Shown piece by piece: positions 23,659 to 35,622 of a stretch of DNA of 64,000 nucleotides. The number at the start of each line of letters is the position of its first letter. Positions within the stretch are counted from its first letter, which is position 1. Below the pieces are notes generated by a model. The model ran no database searches, was not told the DNA's origin, and was given only the letters and a program-made list of their open reading frames with translations. The position numbers were made by a program, and so were the translations under genes. Origin of the DNA: Linum tenue (Eukaryota; Streptophyta; Magnoliopsida; Malpighiales; Linaceae); assembly GCA_946122785.1 (NCBI GenBank), contig CAMGYJ010000006.1:51666066-51730065 (forward strand), in the 5' to 3' direction.

Positions 23659-26600
23659 ATGAGGCTCCTCGCCTGGAATGTGAGAGGAATTGGACCATCC
23701 CTCACATTTCAGACTGCTGTTGGTTTAGTTCGTTCCAATAAACCGGATCTTGTGTTTTTTTCGGAAACACGATCGAGCCGGAGAGTAGTTACCCGTCGTA
23801 TGCGGGGTTTAGGTTTCGATTATCCTTGTTGTTTTTTTGTGGATGCAGTCGATGCATCAGGTGGTTTAGTTGTAGCGTGGTCTCCGGGGATTGATGCCTC
23901 GGTTTTTTTCCATTCTAATTTCTGTATTTGTGTTCGTATTAATGAGAACGATTTCTCGTATGTGGTGATCTTTGTTTATATGAGTTGTAATGGTGCGATT
24001 CGTACTTCCCAACAGGACCAACTGCTTGAAATCTGTACGGATATCCATCTTCCCTATGTGATCATGGGAGACTTTAATGCTACTCTTAACGCGGGAGAAA
24101 AAGATGGTGGGCTTCCTTGGAATGCAGCTCACGCCCTTAGTCTTCGTGAGTTTGTTCAAAACCTGGGCCTTCATGACCCAAGGTTTCTGGGTGACCAGTT
24201 TACTTGGACAAATAAACGAATGGGTACGGCTTGCATTCGAGCTAGACTTGATCGAGCTTTATGCTCACAGAAGTGGGTAGATCAGTTCCCTGAAACCCAA
24301 GTTAAGCACTTTACTGATCAAGGTTCTGACCATCGAGCCCTTCTCCTATCGGACAAAACCTTATGCTCGTAATTGTCGACCCCTGTTCCGCTTTGACGCC
24401 CGATGGGCGGATAACCCGGAGGTGAGGGCTATGGTGCAATATGTCTGGCAGGAGGAAATACAAGGCAATCCGATGTTTTGTTTGTGGGAGCGCTTAAAAA
24501 AGCTCTGTCATTTATTGTATGATTGGAGCATGGCGGGCACTACTAACTCGCTAAGGAGCATCCGAACCCTCCAGACGGAAATTGATCAGATTAAATCAAT
24601 CCATCCAATTGGCTGGGACGAGGTTCGGCGGTTGGAATTTGAGTTAAGTAGACAGTGGGAGGCGGAGGAAGTTTATTGGCAGCAGAAATCTCGAGTTCAC
24701 TGGTTGAAAAAAGGGGTTAAGAATACGGCCTATTTTTCATATGGTCACCAGAGCTCGGAGGAAGCGTAATTTTGTGGCTGGACTGCGGAGTGAGGAAGGG
24801 GAATGGGTTACGACAGAGAATGGAAAGGCTACCATTGCCAATTCTTTTTACCAGACTCTGCTTACTTTGGAGAATTCTGTGCCGGATATTGTGGATCGAG
24901 TGGCCTCTCTCCCCATTTCTCGTTGTGTTACGCCAGAAATGAATGCTGGCCTCACAGCTGAAGTCCTCCCACTGGAAATTCGAGATACGGTCTTCTCTAT
25001 GGGTAGTAAACAGGCCCCCGGTTCTGATGGGTTCACAGGGAAATTCTTCAAGGCATACTGGGACATTGTGGGGAATTCTTTAACCGAGGCAGTTACCTCA
25101 TTCTTTGTGACGAGTAAAATGCTCCGGAGTTTTAATCACACCTGGCTCACTCTGATCCCCAAGGTGGACAATGTGGAATCTATGCGGCAGTTGCGTCCCA
25201 TTAGCCTTTGCCAATTTGTGTACAAAATTATTACCAAAATCATGGCTGGGCGTTTGGCTAATATCCTGCCTCAGATCATCTCTGAGGGGCAGAACGCCTT
25301 CATTCGGGAACGACAGATAGTGGAAAATGTCCTCCTCGGACATGAATTGATGCATTACTTGAAAATCAAAACGCGGGGCAAGAAAGGGTACATGGCTCTA
25401 AAGGTTGACATGGAAAAGGCCTATGATAGAGTCGAATGGCTGTTTCTTCTTGCGGTTTTGGACAAGATGGGTTTCAGTTCAGTTTGGAAAGGATGGATCC
25501 ACGAATGTCTTCGCTCGGCCTCGTTCTCAGTGCTGATGAATGGTACCCCCTCAGGTTACTTTGCCCCTTCCCGGGGACTGCGACAAGGGGATCCTTTATC
25601 TCCTTTAATGTTTGTTATATGCACAGAGGGGTTTGCGGCGCTGTTGCGAAAGGCTATTTCGGAGAAGAAGTTAGAGGGCGTTAAAGTGGCTCCTCGTGCT
25701 CCCAGGATCTCTCATTTGTTCTTTGCTGATGATTCTTATCTGTTCCTGCGTGGCTCTCTCCAGGAATGTGAGAATTTACTGGAGGTCTTGAATGAGTATG
25801 AGGAACTCAGTGGTCAAAGGGTCAATTTGGCGAAATCCGCGGTGTGCTTCAGTAAGAATATCCGTTTACCGGATCAGGAGTTTTTGGCTCAGATTCTGGG
25901 GGTAGGTGCGGTGGGAGTCCATGACAAGTACCTGGGCCTCCCAACGCTCTTCTCCCGATCAAAAATGGATACCTTCCGATATTTGGAAGAAAAGCTGCTT
26001 GAGCGGCTTCAGGGGTGGAAGCAGCGGACATTGTCTTGGGCAGCTAAGGAGACTCTGATTAAGTCTATAGCTTTAGCACTTCCCTTACATGTTATGTCGT
26101 GCTTCAAGCTTCCCCTGTCTCTTTGCCGGCTCCTTGACAAACATGTGGCTCGCTTCTGGTGGGGGCGGTGGAGGGTCAGCCAAGGATTAGATGGGTATCA
26201 TGGCGGAATATGTGCAAAAGTAAGCATGATGGGGGGATGGGGTTCCGGCGCTTTGAACAATTTAACCAAGCTTTGTTGGCAAAGATTGGTTGGCAGATTC
26301 TTACTGAACCTCAATCCCTGCTGGCTCAAGTCTATAAAGGGAAGTACTTTCCTAATAGCACCTTTCTTGAGGCTAAAGCGCGTTCGCGTCCCTCTTGGGG
26401 ATGGCAGGGTATTTTGTATGGTCGGCAATTGTTAGAGGAAAGGATCCGGTGGCAGATTGGGGATGGGAGGACAGCTTCCCTGCTGGGGTCGAACTGGATT
26501 CATCAAATTCATCCTTGGCCCCTAGTCGCTAATCCTCGTGTAATGTCGGCCGGGTGTGAGCCTAAGGTTGCGGAGGTCATTTGCCAGGGGGAAGGGCGTT

Positions 26601-27754
26601 GGAATGAGGATGAGCTAAGCCGATGGTTTGACCCGGCTACTTGTGCGGCAATTAAAGCTATTCCCCTACCCAGGCAAAGTGTAGCGGATCGCCTCATTTG
26701 GCATTACTCCCCGGATGGGAGGTTCACTGTCAAGACAGCTTATCACCTTGCGGTTAATCTTGATCAAAAGCGAGGGCGCTGGCGATCTTTGGCAAGTTGG
26801 ATGGATAAGGCCAGCTGGATTAAACTCTGGGAGGCTAACATTCCGCCAAAGCTCAAAGTCTTCGTCTGGCAAATATTCCATAGGATCCTCCCTACGACAG
26901 AGGCCTTGCGGGAAAAGGAGGTTCCGGTGTTACCTCGATGTCCTGTTTGCTGGGCAGAGTCCGAAACGATGGAACATTTATTCTTAGACTGCCCGGTGTC
27001 AAGAGCCTTGTGGACGTATGCGGGGTTGGATTTCCTGGGTGAAGGGCTGCCGAGGCATACTTTCCCGTTGTTTCTCAAGAATTTACTAAATCGGGTGCGT
27101 GAACCTTCTATGTTCATGGCAGTGGTTGCAATTCTATGGAGAATCTGGCGTTCCAGAAACTGGGTTGTTTTTGAAGGAAAGCAATTTGGGATTCCAGTGC
27201 TCCTGCGTCAATTTCACCAGCAAGTAGAAGAGTGGGTCTGCCCGCCTATGGAGGCCACTCCCCGACGCGCGAGTCCCGGTCCCCGGGCTCCTAGTGCTGT
27301 TCCGGCTGGCTCAGTTGTGTGCCAGTGGGATGGGGCTACTAGTCGTGGGGTGCATTCGGCTGGTGGGTTTGTAATTTTGACCTCGGCTAGGGAAGTCGTC
27401 TTTGTTCAAGGAACCTGATTCCCGGGTGTGCAAGATCCTGCGGTGGTGGAGTTGCTGGCCCTGAGAGAGGCAATTCTGGGATGCATAGGGCATGGGGTCA
27501 CGGAAGTAAGATTTGAAGGTGATGCGAAATTTGTCATTGACAAAATCAACCAGGCGGATTCCAGGGATAACCGGATGGGTGCTGTGCTAGAAGAAGTCAT
27601 TCTGTATTTTGTTTCTCATCCGGGGTTTTCGATTAGATTTGTAGGTCGGAGTAACAATAGGGTAGCCCATTTGCTGGCTCGAAAGGCCCTCACTTTGTAT
27701 CCGACTGCGAGTCGTTTCTTTGATTTCCAGGCCTGGCTTAATTCCAGGATGTAA
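23659..27754 (+). pseudogene. LINE ORF2: endonuclease, reverse transcriptase, RNase H
   Basis: Starts at ATG 23659 with WNVRG, the beginning of an APE-type endonuclease (SETRSS, GDFNA, SDHRA). The frame breaks near 24352-24361 (extra base in an A-run), near 24728-24745 (extra T) and near 26160-26175, and a TGA lies at 27416-27418. RT motifs lie within 25120-25760: LTLIPKV, RPISLCQF, DMEKAYDRVEW, RGLRQGDPLSP and FADD. A zinc-finger domain (CPVCWAE, MEHLFLDC) lies near 26940-27000. RNase H covers 27310-27690 with catalytic acidic residues in QWDGATS, VVELLALREA, GDAKFVIDKIN and the final SNNRVAHLLAR. Unbroken, ORF2 would be about 1360 residues, normal for plant L1 elements. Confidence 0.88.
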
Positions 27755-28062
27755 CGTTCTCTTATCTTTTATCAATCAATATGATTATCTTTTGTCAAAA
27801 AAAAAAGACCACCCTAATCAAAACATAATTCATTTCCCTCAATTCTCCTTTCACTTTCACCCTTATCAACAAGATTATGTTAGTTAATTATTATAGTAGA
27901 TGTATCAAAGTTAGAGCATAATAATTTGAAAATATTGTACTCTATATTATGTATTAATGGATGTTTTAAGATCATATTCTTTGGACCGTATTAAGAAAAT
28001 GAACGTGTTTTGTTGACTTCGTGATATAATAGGTTTGTTTAGAGTTATAATTAAAAAATTTC

Positions 28063-28405
28063 GGGGTCGTTTGGAAGTTGCGATAGTTTTGTTGAGATTG
28101 TCATTATGCATGTATTGTTTACAATGCATCGTTTTTTTTGTTTTTTTAGCAGAAACAATACATGGATAGTTGACAGAAACTATCACTCATTTTGAGTGAT
28201 TGTTATATCTTAACTTTTAGTTGTGATTGTTGAGATAGTTGAGTTGAGATTGTTTTGTCTCGGGTTTTAGCTGATGCGACATACACAATCACACATACCA
28301 AACGTTGTATTCTACAATTCATCGAATTCGACAATACATGTATAATATTATACATGCATTCTCAACAATACGTCTATTTATCAATCGCAACTTCCAAACG
28401 ACCCC
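28063..28405. mobile_element. MITE with GGGGTCGTTTGGAAG inverted repeats
   Basis: The first 22 bases (GGGGTCGTTTGGAAGTTGCGAT) are inverted at the right end (28384-28405). The interior is AT-rich and non-coding. TTC flanks both sides (28060-28062 and 28406-28408), a possible 3-bp duplication. The TIR resembles PIF/Harbinger-type or other GGG-starting MITEs; superfamily uncertain. Confidence 0.7.
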
Positions 28406-28604
28406 TTCATGTAAGTTTTAGTTATAATAATGTTGGATGTACGGGGACGGGTATTACCCATGGGTACCCGAAATCCATGGGTAAGGGTATGGGTTTGAAA
28501 AATATCCCCCCCATGGATAAGGGGCGAGTATGGGTTTGGATATTTGAAGATGGGGATGGGGATGGTTTAGACAAACCCGCCCCATTGCCATCCCTACGTA
28601 CAAG

Positions 28605-28872
28605 GCCTGCCGTTTCTACGGCTTGTCCTTCTTTGTCTCATTATATTTGTTTCGTGGTGTTTTAGTACTTAGCAATTCCTAGCGGTGAGTGGAAAAGGAA
28701 TTGTGAGTGGTATATATATGTTAGCAGTCGAGCTGCATGGTATAAGGGGTGATAAAAATAAAACCCTAATAAAAGTATTAGCCGAAGACTCCTTTGTGAG
28801 TCTTCTGTGGATTAGTCTCTTTCTTATGAATGAGGATACCATTTAAATCGCGTGTGTTGTTCATTTATTTCA
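28605..28872 (+). repeat. 3' LTR of the copia element, remaining part
   Basis: GCCTGCCGTTTCTACGG... to ATTTCA, co-linear with 16999-17266 of the 5' LTR with scattered substitutions. Followed by AAAAC. Confidence 0.9.
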
Positions 28873-29979
28873 AAAACCAATTAGTCTCAATAAGTTAAGT
28901 TATTGAGAATTGTTTAATTATCGATCTTATATCATTTACCAACACTCTATCTTCCCCCTTCTCTCTCAAGCCCTCTCCACCTCTATTTTTTAGTCATGAT
29001 CATTGTTTGACAACTATGAAATCTAAGCGTCAATATGTGCATGCGCCCCATGATTGTGAACTCTAATATTGTAAACTCTATATTTGGGTTGACTTCTCTC
29101 TTTTTCATTTCAGACCCTCAGTAATGGAAGTTACTTCCCCTTGGTAAAAGGCGAGTAAAGATTAAAAAGTGACGGTAAAAATTTAACATCACAAAATGGC
29201 TACAATACAAATTATCAGTGCCAGCAAGGTTCTCCTGGTTTCGTGAAAAATTTCCTGCCAGCTCTTTCATTGAAGAATACCAACTAATTATCAATGCCGG
29301 AGATTAACTCTAGTGATCTGCATTTGCACGTATAGTAAGTAGCATGCGATACACTCGAATATGATCCTTATCTTTTTCGTCGACCGGTGTGTAACCATAT
29401 TTTAGAATAGCTCTAGCTTCGAGTTAGTACAAACTTGTTATGATCGTTAGTGTGATTTCATGGTCGTCATGGTATTGTAATATATATTGTCATCTGATAG
29501 TATAATTCGTTTGATGTATTGCTTTCTTTTAGTAGGAAAAATAAACTTGATAAAAGCTTGAGCGGCTTGTGTTGTCAATGGCGGTCGGATAAGTTACAAC
29601 CATATGTATTTATGCTAAAAATAGACATTAATTTAATGTTCGCATATGTTATAGATAAACATTGAATGGTCGGATAGTACTTGACACAAATTACTAGAGC
29701 ATGCGAACATACTAGTAATTGTTAATGTGAGGAATTGTTGTTTTTGTTCTTACCTGTGGTATCCATCATCTCCTCCTCGAAACACTAATTTGAGTTAGCA
29801 ACACTTCATATGATTGTTTGTATGCTCTCGTGTTTGTCATGATGCTCTAATGCATGTTGTCATCTGATACCAAAACTTGTATTATGTAATGTTTCATTTC
29901 TTTAGCAACAAAACAGTGCCTAATAAAAACATGATGAGTTGCTTATGTTATCAATAAGGATAAGATAAGTTTGAATCAT
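28873..29979. repeat. Host repeat blocks, two copies of a recurrent unit
   Basis: No gene is visible. Around 29487-29597 and 29857-29955 are two copies of a core with ordered motifs GTCATCTGATA, then a T-rich tract, then TAATAAAA/TGATAAAAGC, then GTTRTCAAT. The preceding block (29090-29330, TCATTTCAGACCCTCAG and GTGATCTGCATTTGCACG) recurs at 54495-54770. Related copies lie at 60.3-62.9 kb. Confidence 0.65.
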
Positions 29980-31340
29980 TGACTCACTCCTACTGTCACT
30001 CTAGAAATTGGTCAAGTGTAACCACTTCCTAAAGCGTAGTATAGCGGGTTTGGGTTTTAATGTCAACCCGGGTCCTAGATGTGATGACTACTCGGTGAAT
30101 TCTTGTTATTTAGCGGTGAACTTTTAGTGCAACTCAAGCAAACAAAACACAAAGCAAGTAAACGGTTGTTGGCAAGTCAAGAGAGGTCACCCGGATATGG
30201 TTCCCCCTAGACTGCAGTTAAGTCGGATTGAAATTTACCAAGTTCAGTTTTAATGAAAGTTATACTGCGGAAGGTTCTCAATTAGCCTGAAGTCTCGACT
30301 AAAGGTCTCCAGACCCTCTCAATCTGAGTCTCTAGCGGGCGACTAACCTCCACCGGAGTAAACAGATTGAGGCCCTAACGAACCAAACCTCCACTACCGA
30401 ATTGAATTCGGTACAGAACAGCGAATTGGCTCCTCGACTAAAGTCACCAATTCGCCACCTTCGATTAAGGGTACTCTATCAACCTAGGCAGATATTCTCA
30501 TTCTAGGTTAAAGCAGAAACAACAGGAATTTGATCAGGATTCAAGTCATTCAATCATTCAAACCTCAATCGAATATAATCAATTCACAAACTCTGTACTT
30601 GGGTTCATACAATCAGACCTAGCATACAAATCTAGGGTTCTCCATACCCATATGAATGGGGGAAACTACTCCATAGAGAAAGAAGCAAAAGCAGATTCAG
30701 ACGCGGAAATCATACTGTGAAGATGGATTTCTGCTCCTGAACGTTTAATCGCACTACTCCAAGCTCAAGCCGGGCTCCAATGGTGATGAAGATCGATCTA
30801 TGGCGCTTGGGAACTATGGTTCGTCGCTTTCTCTCTCTAGGTATCGCTTTCTCTCTCAAAAACTCGGAACCCTCTGAAAATTGGCCTTCTTTTCCTTTTA
30901 TCAGCTGCCATCGCGATACCCGGTCGAAATACCCGGTCGGGTATTCTGGGGTTCGACCGGGTATTTGCCAAACTTACCGTTTCGTTAAAGGGGAAAATCC
31001 CCGGTCTGTTCTCATAATCCCCGACCGGGGATTTAAGGCATTCGCTCGGGCCCCCTTCTGCTTCTCACGGACGCCCGAAGTGAGAAATACCCGGTCAAGG
31101 CCAGAAAATACCCGGTCGGGTATTTCTTCCTTTGGCCGGGTATTTTGGTCCAACAACCTCCTTTGTCCCAACTTCGCTCCTTTCGACCCGGAACTCGTTC
31201 CTCCGCCTCGATTCCAACGCCGGGAGCTGAAATATGACATAAACACACAACCTAGCGTAAAATCGGCTTAAAACACGAGATTCCTCATCACAAACGGCTT
31301 CAGAATAGGGGTGAAAACATGTACAATTATCAGTCTATCA
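29980..31340 (-). repeat. Solo LTR of a third Athila-like subfamily
   Basis: 1361 bp with TG...CA ends and a perfect duplication ATCAT at 29975-29979 and 31341-31345. No internal region or partner LTR is next to it, so it arose by LTR-LTR recombination. The minus-strand reading starts TGATAGACTG like A. Conserved blocks (CCATACCCATATGAATGGGGGAA region and the CGGAAG region) align with other LTRs. The palindrome zone at 30910-31140 has its own core: AATACCCGGTCGGGTATT at 30928-30945 and 31107-31124, and AATCCCCGACCGGGGATT at 31016-31033. Confidence 0.9.
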
Positions 31341-31519
31341 ATCATACATAGATATACTTAAAAAGTGTTGTATTTAATGCTAACATGTCTTAGCTAAAGA
31401 TTAAATGACTAATTGATGCGTTTTAGCTTGTTCCTTTCTGGTGTGGTTGTGCAGACTGGCTCCTATCTTGGGTTAAAGTCAGTTTTGGCATTAATGGAAG
31501 CATAAAATGATATTGTTGA

Positions 31520-32421
31520 TGCCAAGCTTAGAGCAACCTGCTTCAATATGTTTAAGGTCCGGAGAGCGTTGATTTCCCAAATCCTTTAACCACCTCCAGC
31601 TCTGTGTGAATACCTGAAAAAAGGTCCCACCGGGGGAGTCCTGGTTGGAACCTCCTTCGACGCTCAAATTAGTAACCCGAATGGAATAAAATAAACACGA
31701 TGACGTTATACATGGTTCGGTCACACGGTCGTAATTGAGCGTCGTCGGCTATTTAATGCCGCTCGGTGGAGACTATCCACGATTCCATGGCTTAGTCCGC
31801 CAAATTGAGGGTGTGTTGAGTGTTTAGAGATTTAACACATTTTGGGAGATCGGTAGGAGAGATAAAACGTTTTTAGAGAGAGAAAGTAGAGAGAGTGTGT
31901 ATTGTGTGTGAGTTGTGTTGTGTGAAGTAGTCGTAAGCGACTTATGTTGTGTGTGTGACTTGGTGTTATGCGAAAGGGGGGAGGGGTGCACCCTATTTAT
32001 AGGAAAAAGTCGTAGTTGAATTCCTCGACTTACGCTGACATTCACCAACATTCTCCATTATTCCCCTATACTCGCCGATATTCTCTGTTATACTTTAACA
32101 TTCTCCGTCATACACCAACATTTCTCAATAATTATGGTATATGAGAATATCCAAGTGTGTATGCGAAAGTATGAGAAAGTGTAAGTATATAAGGGAAGAT
32201 AAAGGAGTATGGGTAATGTAAACGAGAAACATTTACGTATATACATGTATATGCATGAATATGTACGTAAGTAAATGAATATGTAAGAAAATGAAAGAAA
32301 GAGGAGGAATGAAGGAGAAAGTGAATGAAAGTGTAAGAAACTGTAGGAAAGTGTAGAAAGTGTATGAAAGTGCAGGAATGTGTATGAAAGTGTAGGAAAA
32401 TTAGTGAATGGGGAAGGGTGG
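31520..32421 (-). repeat. 3' LTR of element F, left segment
   Basis: Contains a minus-strand TATAAATA box (plus-strand TATTTATA at 31994-32001), consistent with promoter use in the minus orientation, then repetitive GTGTAAGAAAGTG-type DNA at 32150-32410. Positions 32150-32416 match 53070-53308 of the right LTR. The outer edge is estimated from a TG near 31520. GGTGG at 32417-32421 is element D's duplication. Confidence 0.65.
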
Positions 32422-33809
32422 TGACACGCTAAAACACAACACCAAACTTCGACCAAGTGTAATTGCAGTCCGAAAATGCAGTAAAGTGGCAAGGTCTATT
32501 TGTCAACCCGGGGTCTAGATCTACTGCTTACTCCGTGATTATCTATTATCTAGCAAACTAAGTCGAGTGGTTGTTGATTTAAGTAAAAGCAGTAAGAAAG
32601 CAGGAAATGGTCCGGTTTTCTACAACAAAGGAAGAGTCACTCGGGAATGAGTCTCCTTAGCTCCTTAGTTAGGTCACAGTTGTAATTACCCTGGGTTGAT
32701 TTACTGTTGATTAAACTGCGGAAGATCCGACAGTAGTTTGGAATCTCTTAACCTGACCAACCCCTCTCAGTCCAACTACCCGGCAGACGACTAGTCTTCA
32801 CCGGGATAGAAAGTTGAGGCTATGAACACAGAACTCCACTACTGGAATTGGATTCCAGTACAAAGCAGTAGATTGACTAACTCTCGTATAACCAATCTAC
32901 CACTACCGAATGATGAAGCTCTAACAACCTAATCAGATTCTATCTATCTCAGGTTGCAGCAGAAATCAAGAAAAGATGATCAGACTTCAATTGATTCAAT
33001 GAATCATGCATCATTCGATTAAAACCAAACCGTATAGCAATCCCAATTCATTACAATAAAGATCCCTAACACATGGAACTAGGGTTCTTCATACCCAAGT
33101 GAGAGAAGGTTCTACTCCATAGAGAGAGAGAGGGAAACAGGATACAAAGCAGTCATACTCATAACAATGGGAAGAATCTGCTCTGGGATGATGATCTTCA
33201 CTCCAAGGATGATTTCCAAGCTTGATTGATGAAACCCAACTCCAAAACCACTCTTAGGGGGTGTTCTTCGCACTTTCTCTCTAGGGCTCTGTTTTTGCTC
33301 CAAAAAGTCGATTCCCTCTCCTTTGGCTCAAATTTGGGTTAAAACCCAGAAATTCCCGACCACACGGCCGTGTGGCTTTGCCAGCTGCCCGTGTGAGTGT
33401 GCAAAACGCGGCGTTTCGGTAAGTGAACTTCAGGCACGCTACAGGGCCAAAACCACACGACCGTGTGAGTTTCCAGGATGCCCGTGTGAAAATCACCGAG
33501 CCTTCACACGGCCACATGGATTCCCTTACAGGGCAGTATGGCTTGCCCGTGCAATTTGGTGTCACACGGCCAGGTCACACGGCCGTGTGGGTTTTTAGGC
33601 GTGCCCGTGTGGCTTGTTCAACCTCTCGCCAAACGTCCAATCTTCGTCCAATCGACCCCGAACTCGTTCCCAAACCTTCATTCACGTACTAGGACCTGAA
33701 ATATCACAAACAAGAACAACCTAGCGTGAAATCGGCCTAAAACACGAGAAAAAAGACTTAAACGGTATAAGAATGCTGGACAAAAACATGTGTATATATC
33801 AAGTCATCA
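32422..33809 (-). repeat. 3' LTR of element D
   Basis: 1388 bp. Minus strand begins TGATGACTTG and ends GTGTCA. Palindrome zone 33355-33625: CACACGGCCGTGTG at 33361-33374 and 33574-33587 plus degenerate copies. Confidence 0.92.
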
Positions 33810-33810
33810 A

Positions 33811-33825
33811 ATTCCCCCACACTTA
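33811..33825 (-). promoter_or_regulatory. Polypurine tract of element D
   Basis: Minus strand TAAGTGTGGGGGAAT, next to the 3' LTR, identical in core to element B's tract at 10471-10485. Confidence 0.85.
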
Positions 33826-35622
33826 ACCGTTTGCTTGTCCCCAAGCAAACCAAGTCAGATACAAGGTAAGCTCACATATTTCAATCATACCAACATTGGG
33901 GACAAATCATAGAGGCACAGAACACGTGAATCGTACTGGCTTTCAAACATCAACACATGAACAACTTCAACAGCAACCTGGACAACCATCACAGAGGACA
34001 TTCGAGTGCAGCAAAATCGAGTAAAGGAGGAGTCTCCCTTCTGTTCATCAACCAACATAGACTTGACTCAACCACTTACTCAAGACAGTCACCTCATGCA
34101 CAAAACTCAAGATATCAGAATTGAGACCGAGCAATCTAGGTCCTTACTGGGGTAAAGAGTATAGATAATATGAGAAAATGAATCGCTCACTCTCGACCAG
34201 TGAGGTCAGGACAATTTGGTGCGAAAAATGCGCATGCTTATTCTCTCAATCCCTAACATCTCTTCACCATGACGGCAACCTCTAAATGTTAGAGTTCACA
34301 TAAATGGGTGGCATCACTAACTAATCCGAAGGTCTTAGACACAGGTTCAAATGATTGGCTAGGGTCTTGGACATGGGGAAAAGGCCTTTTAGGTGGTGGA
34401 AGTATTCATAGCACAAGTTCCACAATTCCAACCCAGCACAATCATAGTCAATCAAACCACTTACTTTCTTTCTGCCATTCTGCATTACTCACATTCTCTA
34501 GAGCACAAGAGCGAATGAGGTCACAGAAATGTTAGTATTTCCAAGCCAGACTTCTAAGAAACACTACTTAATGGGCACTATTCGGATTTTTTTTGGTGGT
34601 GGCTCTCTTTTGCTTTCATTCATTTTTTTTGTTTTCTTTTTCATTTCTTGATAGAACCACCACCTATGCACACTTTTCAAACACATGCCCAACTTTTTAA
34701 GAACTACCTCCAACCCTCACATCTTATTCAACAGAAACATGATAGAACATGTAAAAACCACTCTGTGGAACCTTCTAAGAGATGCAAAAGCGTGATTTTC
34801 CATTGTAGACCGAAAGAAAGGATAACACACGGCTCAAAGGGCTGACTAGGGGATATGACACATCAGGACAGTCAATTTGATCGTGGGCTATATCTATGCC
34901 TCCAACATCTTAGCTAATGACAACGTGAATGCTACACATCATGGAAGAGGGAACTATCGCACAAGAAAGAAACGAGCAGGCTCAAATCTCACATGGCTAC
35001 CTATATGCTCTATCTCTCATTCTGATTCCCTGAACTAGATGCATAAACGACTGTCAAGAACAAGTGATCAATCCAAGTCACAGTTGGTAAGCAAACAGTT
35101 GAAAAACTGAACCCCTACACAATTCTACTTCACGTCTCAGTCATCATCATAGGTTGTCCTAGTTACAATCAAGCTGTCATGCAATAATCTGAAAACCATT
35201 CGATTCACCAATCAAATCATAGTGCCAATACGATCAAGCAAACAGCAGTACTTGGAGCCCTCAAATCGCGAGATTTGGACAGCGGACTAGGCTCCAAGCA
35301 CACATATACAGATTCCAACCGATACAAAGCACCCCTCCCCCCACACTTCAGCACGACATTGCCCTCAATGGAGCATAGGGAGAGATAAGGGGAACGATAG
35401 GGAACGACGGAACAGTTCTGCAGGAAGGGAACATAAAGAACACACTAGCACACTGTGCGTTAGGGATCAGAGTTGGCCCAGATGGCCACACAATAGACAA
35501 TCCACAAAAGAAAGAAAAAAGAACAAAAACAAACAACAGACTCAGTTCAAGCTCCGCACACACATGGAGCAAACACGAAAAGTCTGAAATAAAAACACAC
35601 TCAGAGGGACGACGAGTACAGA
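33826..35622 (-). other. Element D 3' non-coding region
   Basis: No gene is visible. It is the reverse complement of the A and B 3' regions (shared CCTAGTCCGCTGTCC, GATGAGG and purine-rich AAAGAAAA tracts near 34600-34650). A polypurine-tract-like AAGTGTGGGGGGAGGGG occurs at 35348-35332 on the minus strand. Confidence 0.8.

Larger units (their letters stand above)
21845..27806 (+). mobile_element. L1-type LINE, nearly full length, inside the hAT element
   Basis: 12-bp target duplication GACCACCCTAAT (21833-21844 and 27807-27818). The 3' end has TATGATTATCTTTTGTC and an A-run of about ten. It encodes ORF1 (21845-23560) and ORF2 (23659-27754) with endonuclease, RT, zinc finger and RNase H. The 5' end lies within the first domain of ORF1, so it is slightly truncated. 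Confidence 0.92.
21551..28596. mobile_element. Non-autonomous hAT element carrying a LINE and a MITE
   Basis: Ends TAGGGATGGCAAT and ATTGCCATCCCTA are perfect inverted repeats, with 8-bp duplication CGTACAAG (21543-21550 and 28597-28604), diagnostic of hAT. Subterminal GGGTATGGG and ACCCGC motifs occur at both ends. After removing the LINE it is about 1.1 kb with no transposase, so it must have been mobilised in trans. Confidence 0.9.
16956..28872 (+). mobile_element. Ty1/copia retrotransposon with nested hAT and LINE
   Basis: LTR 16956-17266 and an interrupted 3' LTR (21510-21550 plus 28605-28872). Perfect duplication AAAAC at 16951-16955 and 28873-28877. The primer site TGGTATCAGAGC matches initiator tRNA-Met, and the polypurine tract TTGAGGGGGCG lies just before 21510. 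Without the nested insertion the element is about 4.9 kb. Domain order gag, integrase, RT, RNase H defines copia. Coding capacity is destroyed by many stops and frameshifts. Confidence 0.93.

Noticed and set aside
29487..29600. C/D-box snoRNA in the repeated core (TGATGT and CTGA boxes)
   Set aside because: Box spacing and order do not fit a snoRNA and no terminal stem is seen. Left as an unexplained repeat.
30780..31271. 163-codon plus-strand ORF in the solo LTR
   Set aside because: Lies in reverse-oriented LTR sequence, spans the palindrome zone and matches no protein family.
31500..31620. Exact left end and target duplication of element F
   Set aside because: Several TG candidates exist near 31515-31520 but none gives a 5-bp match to TTGGA after 54461, so the boundary is left approximate.
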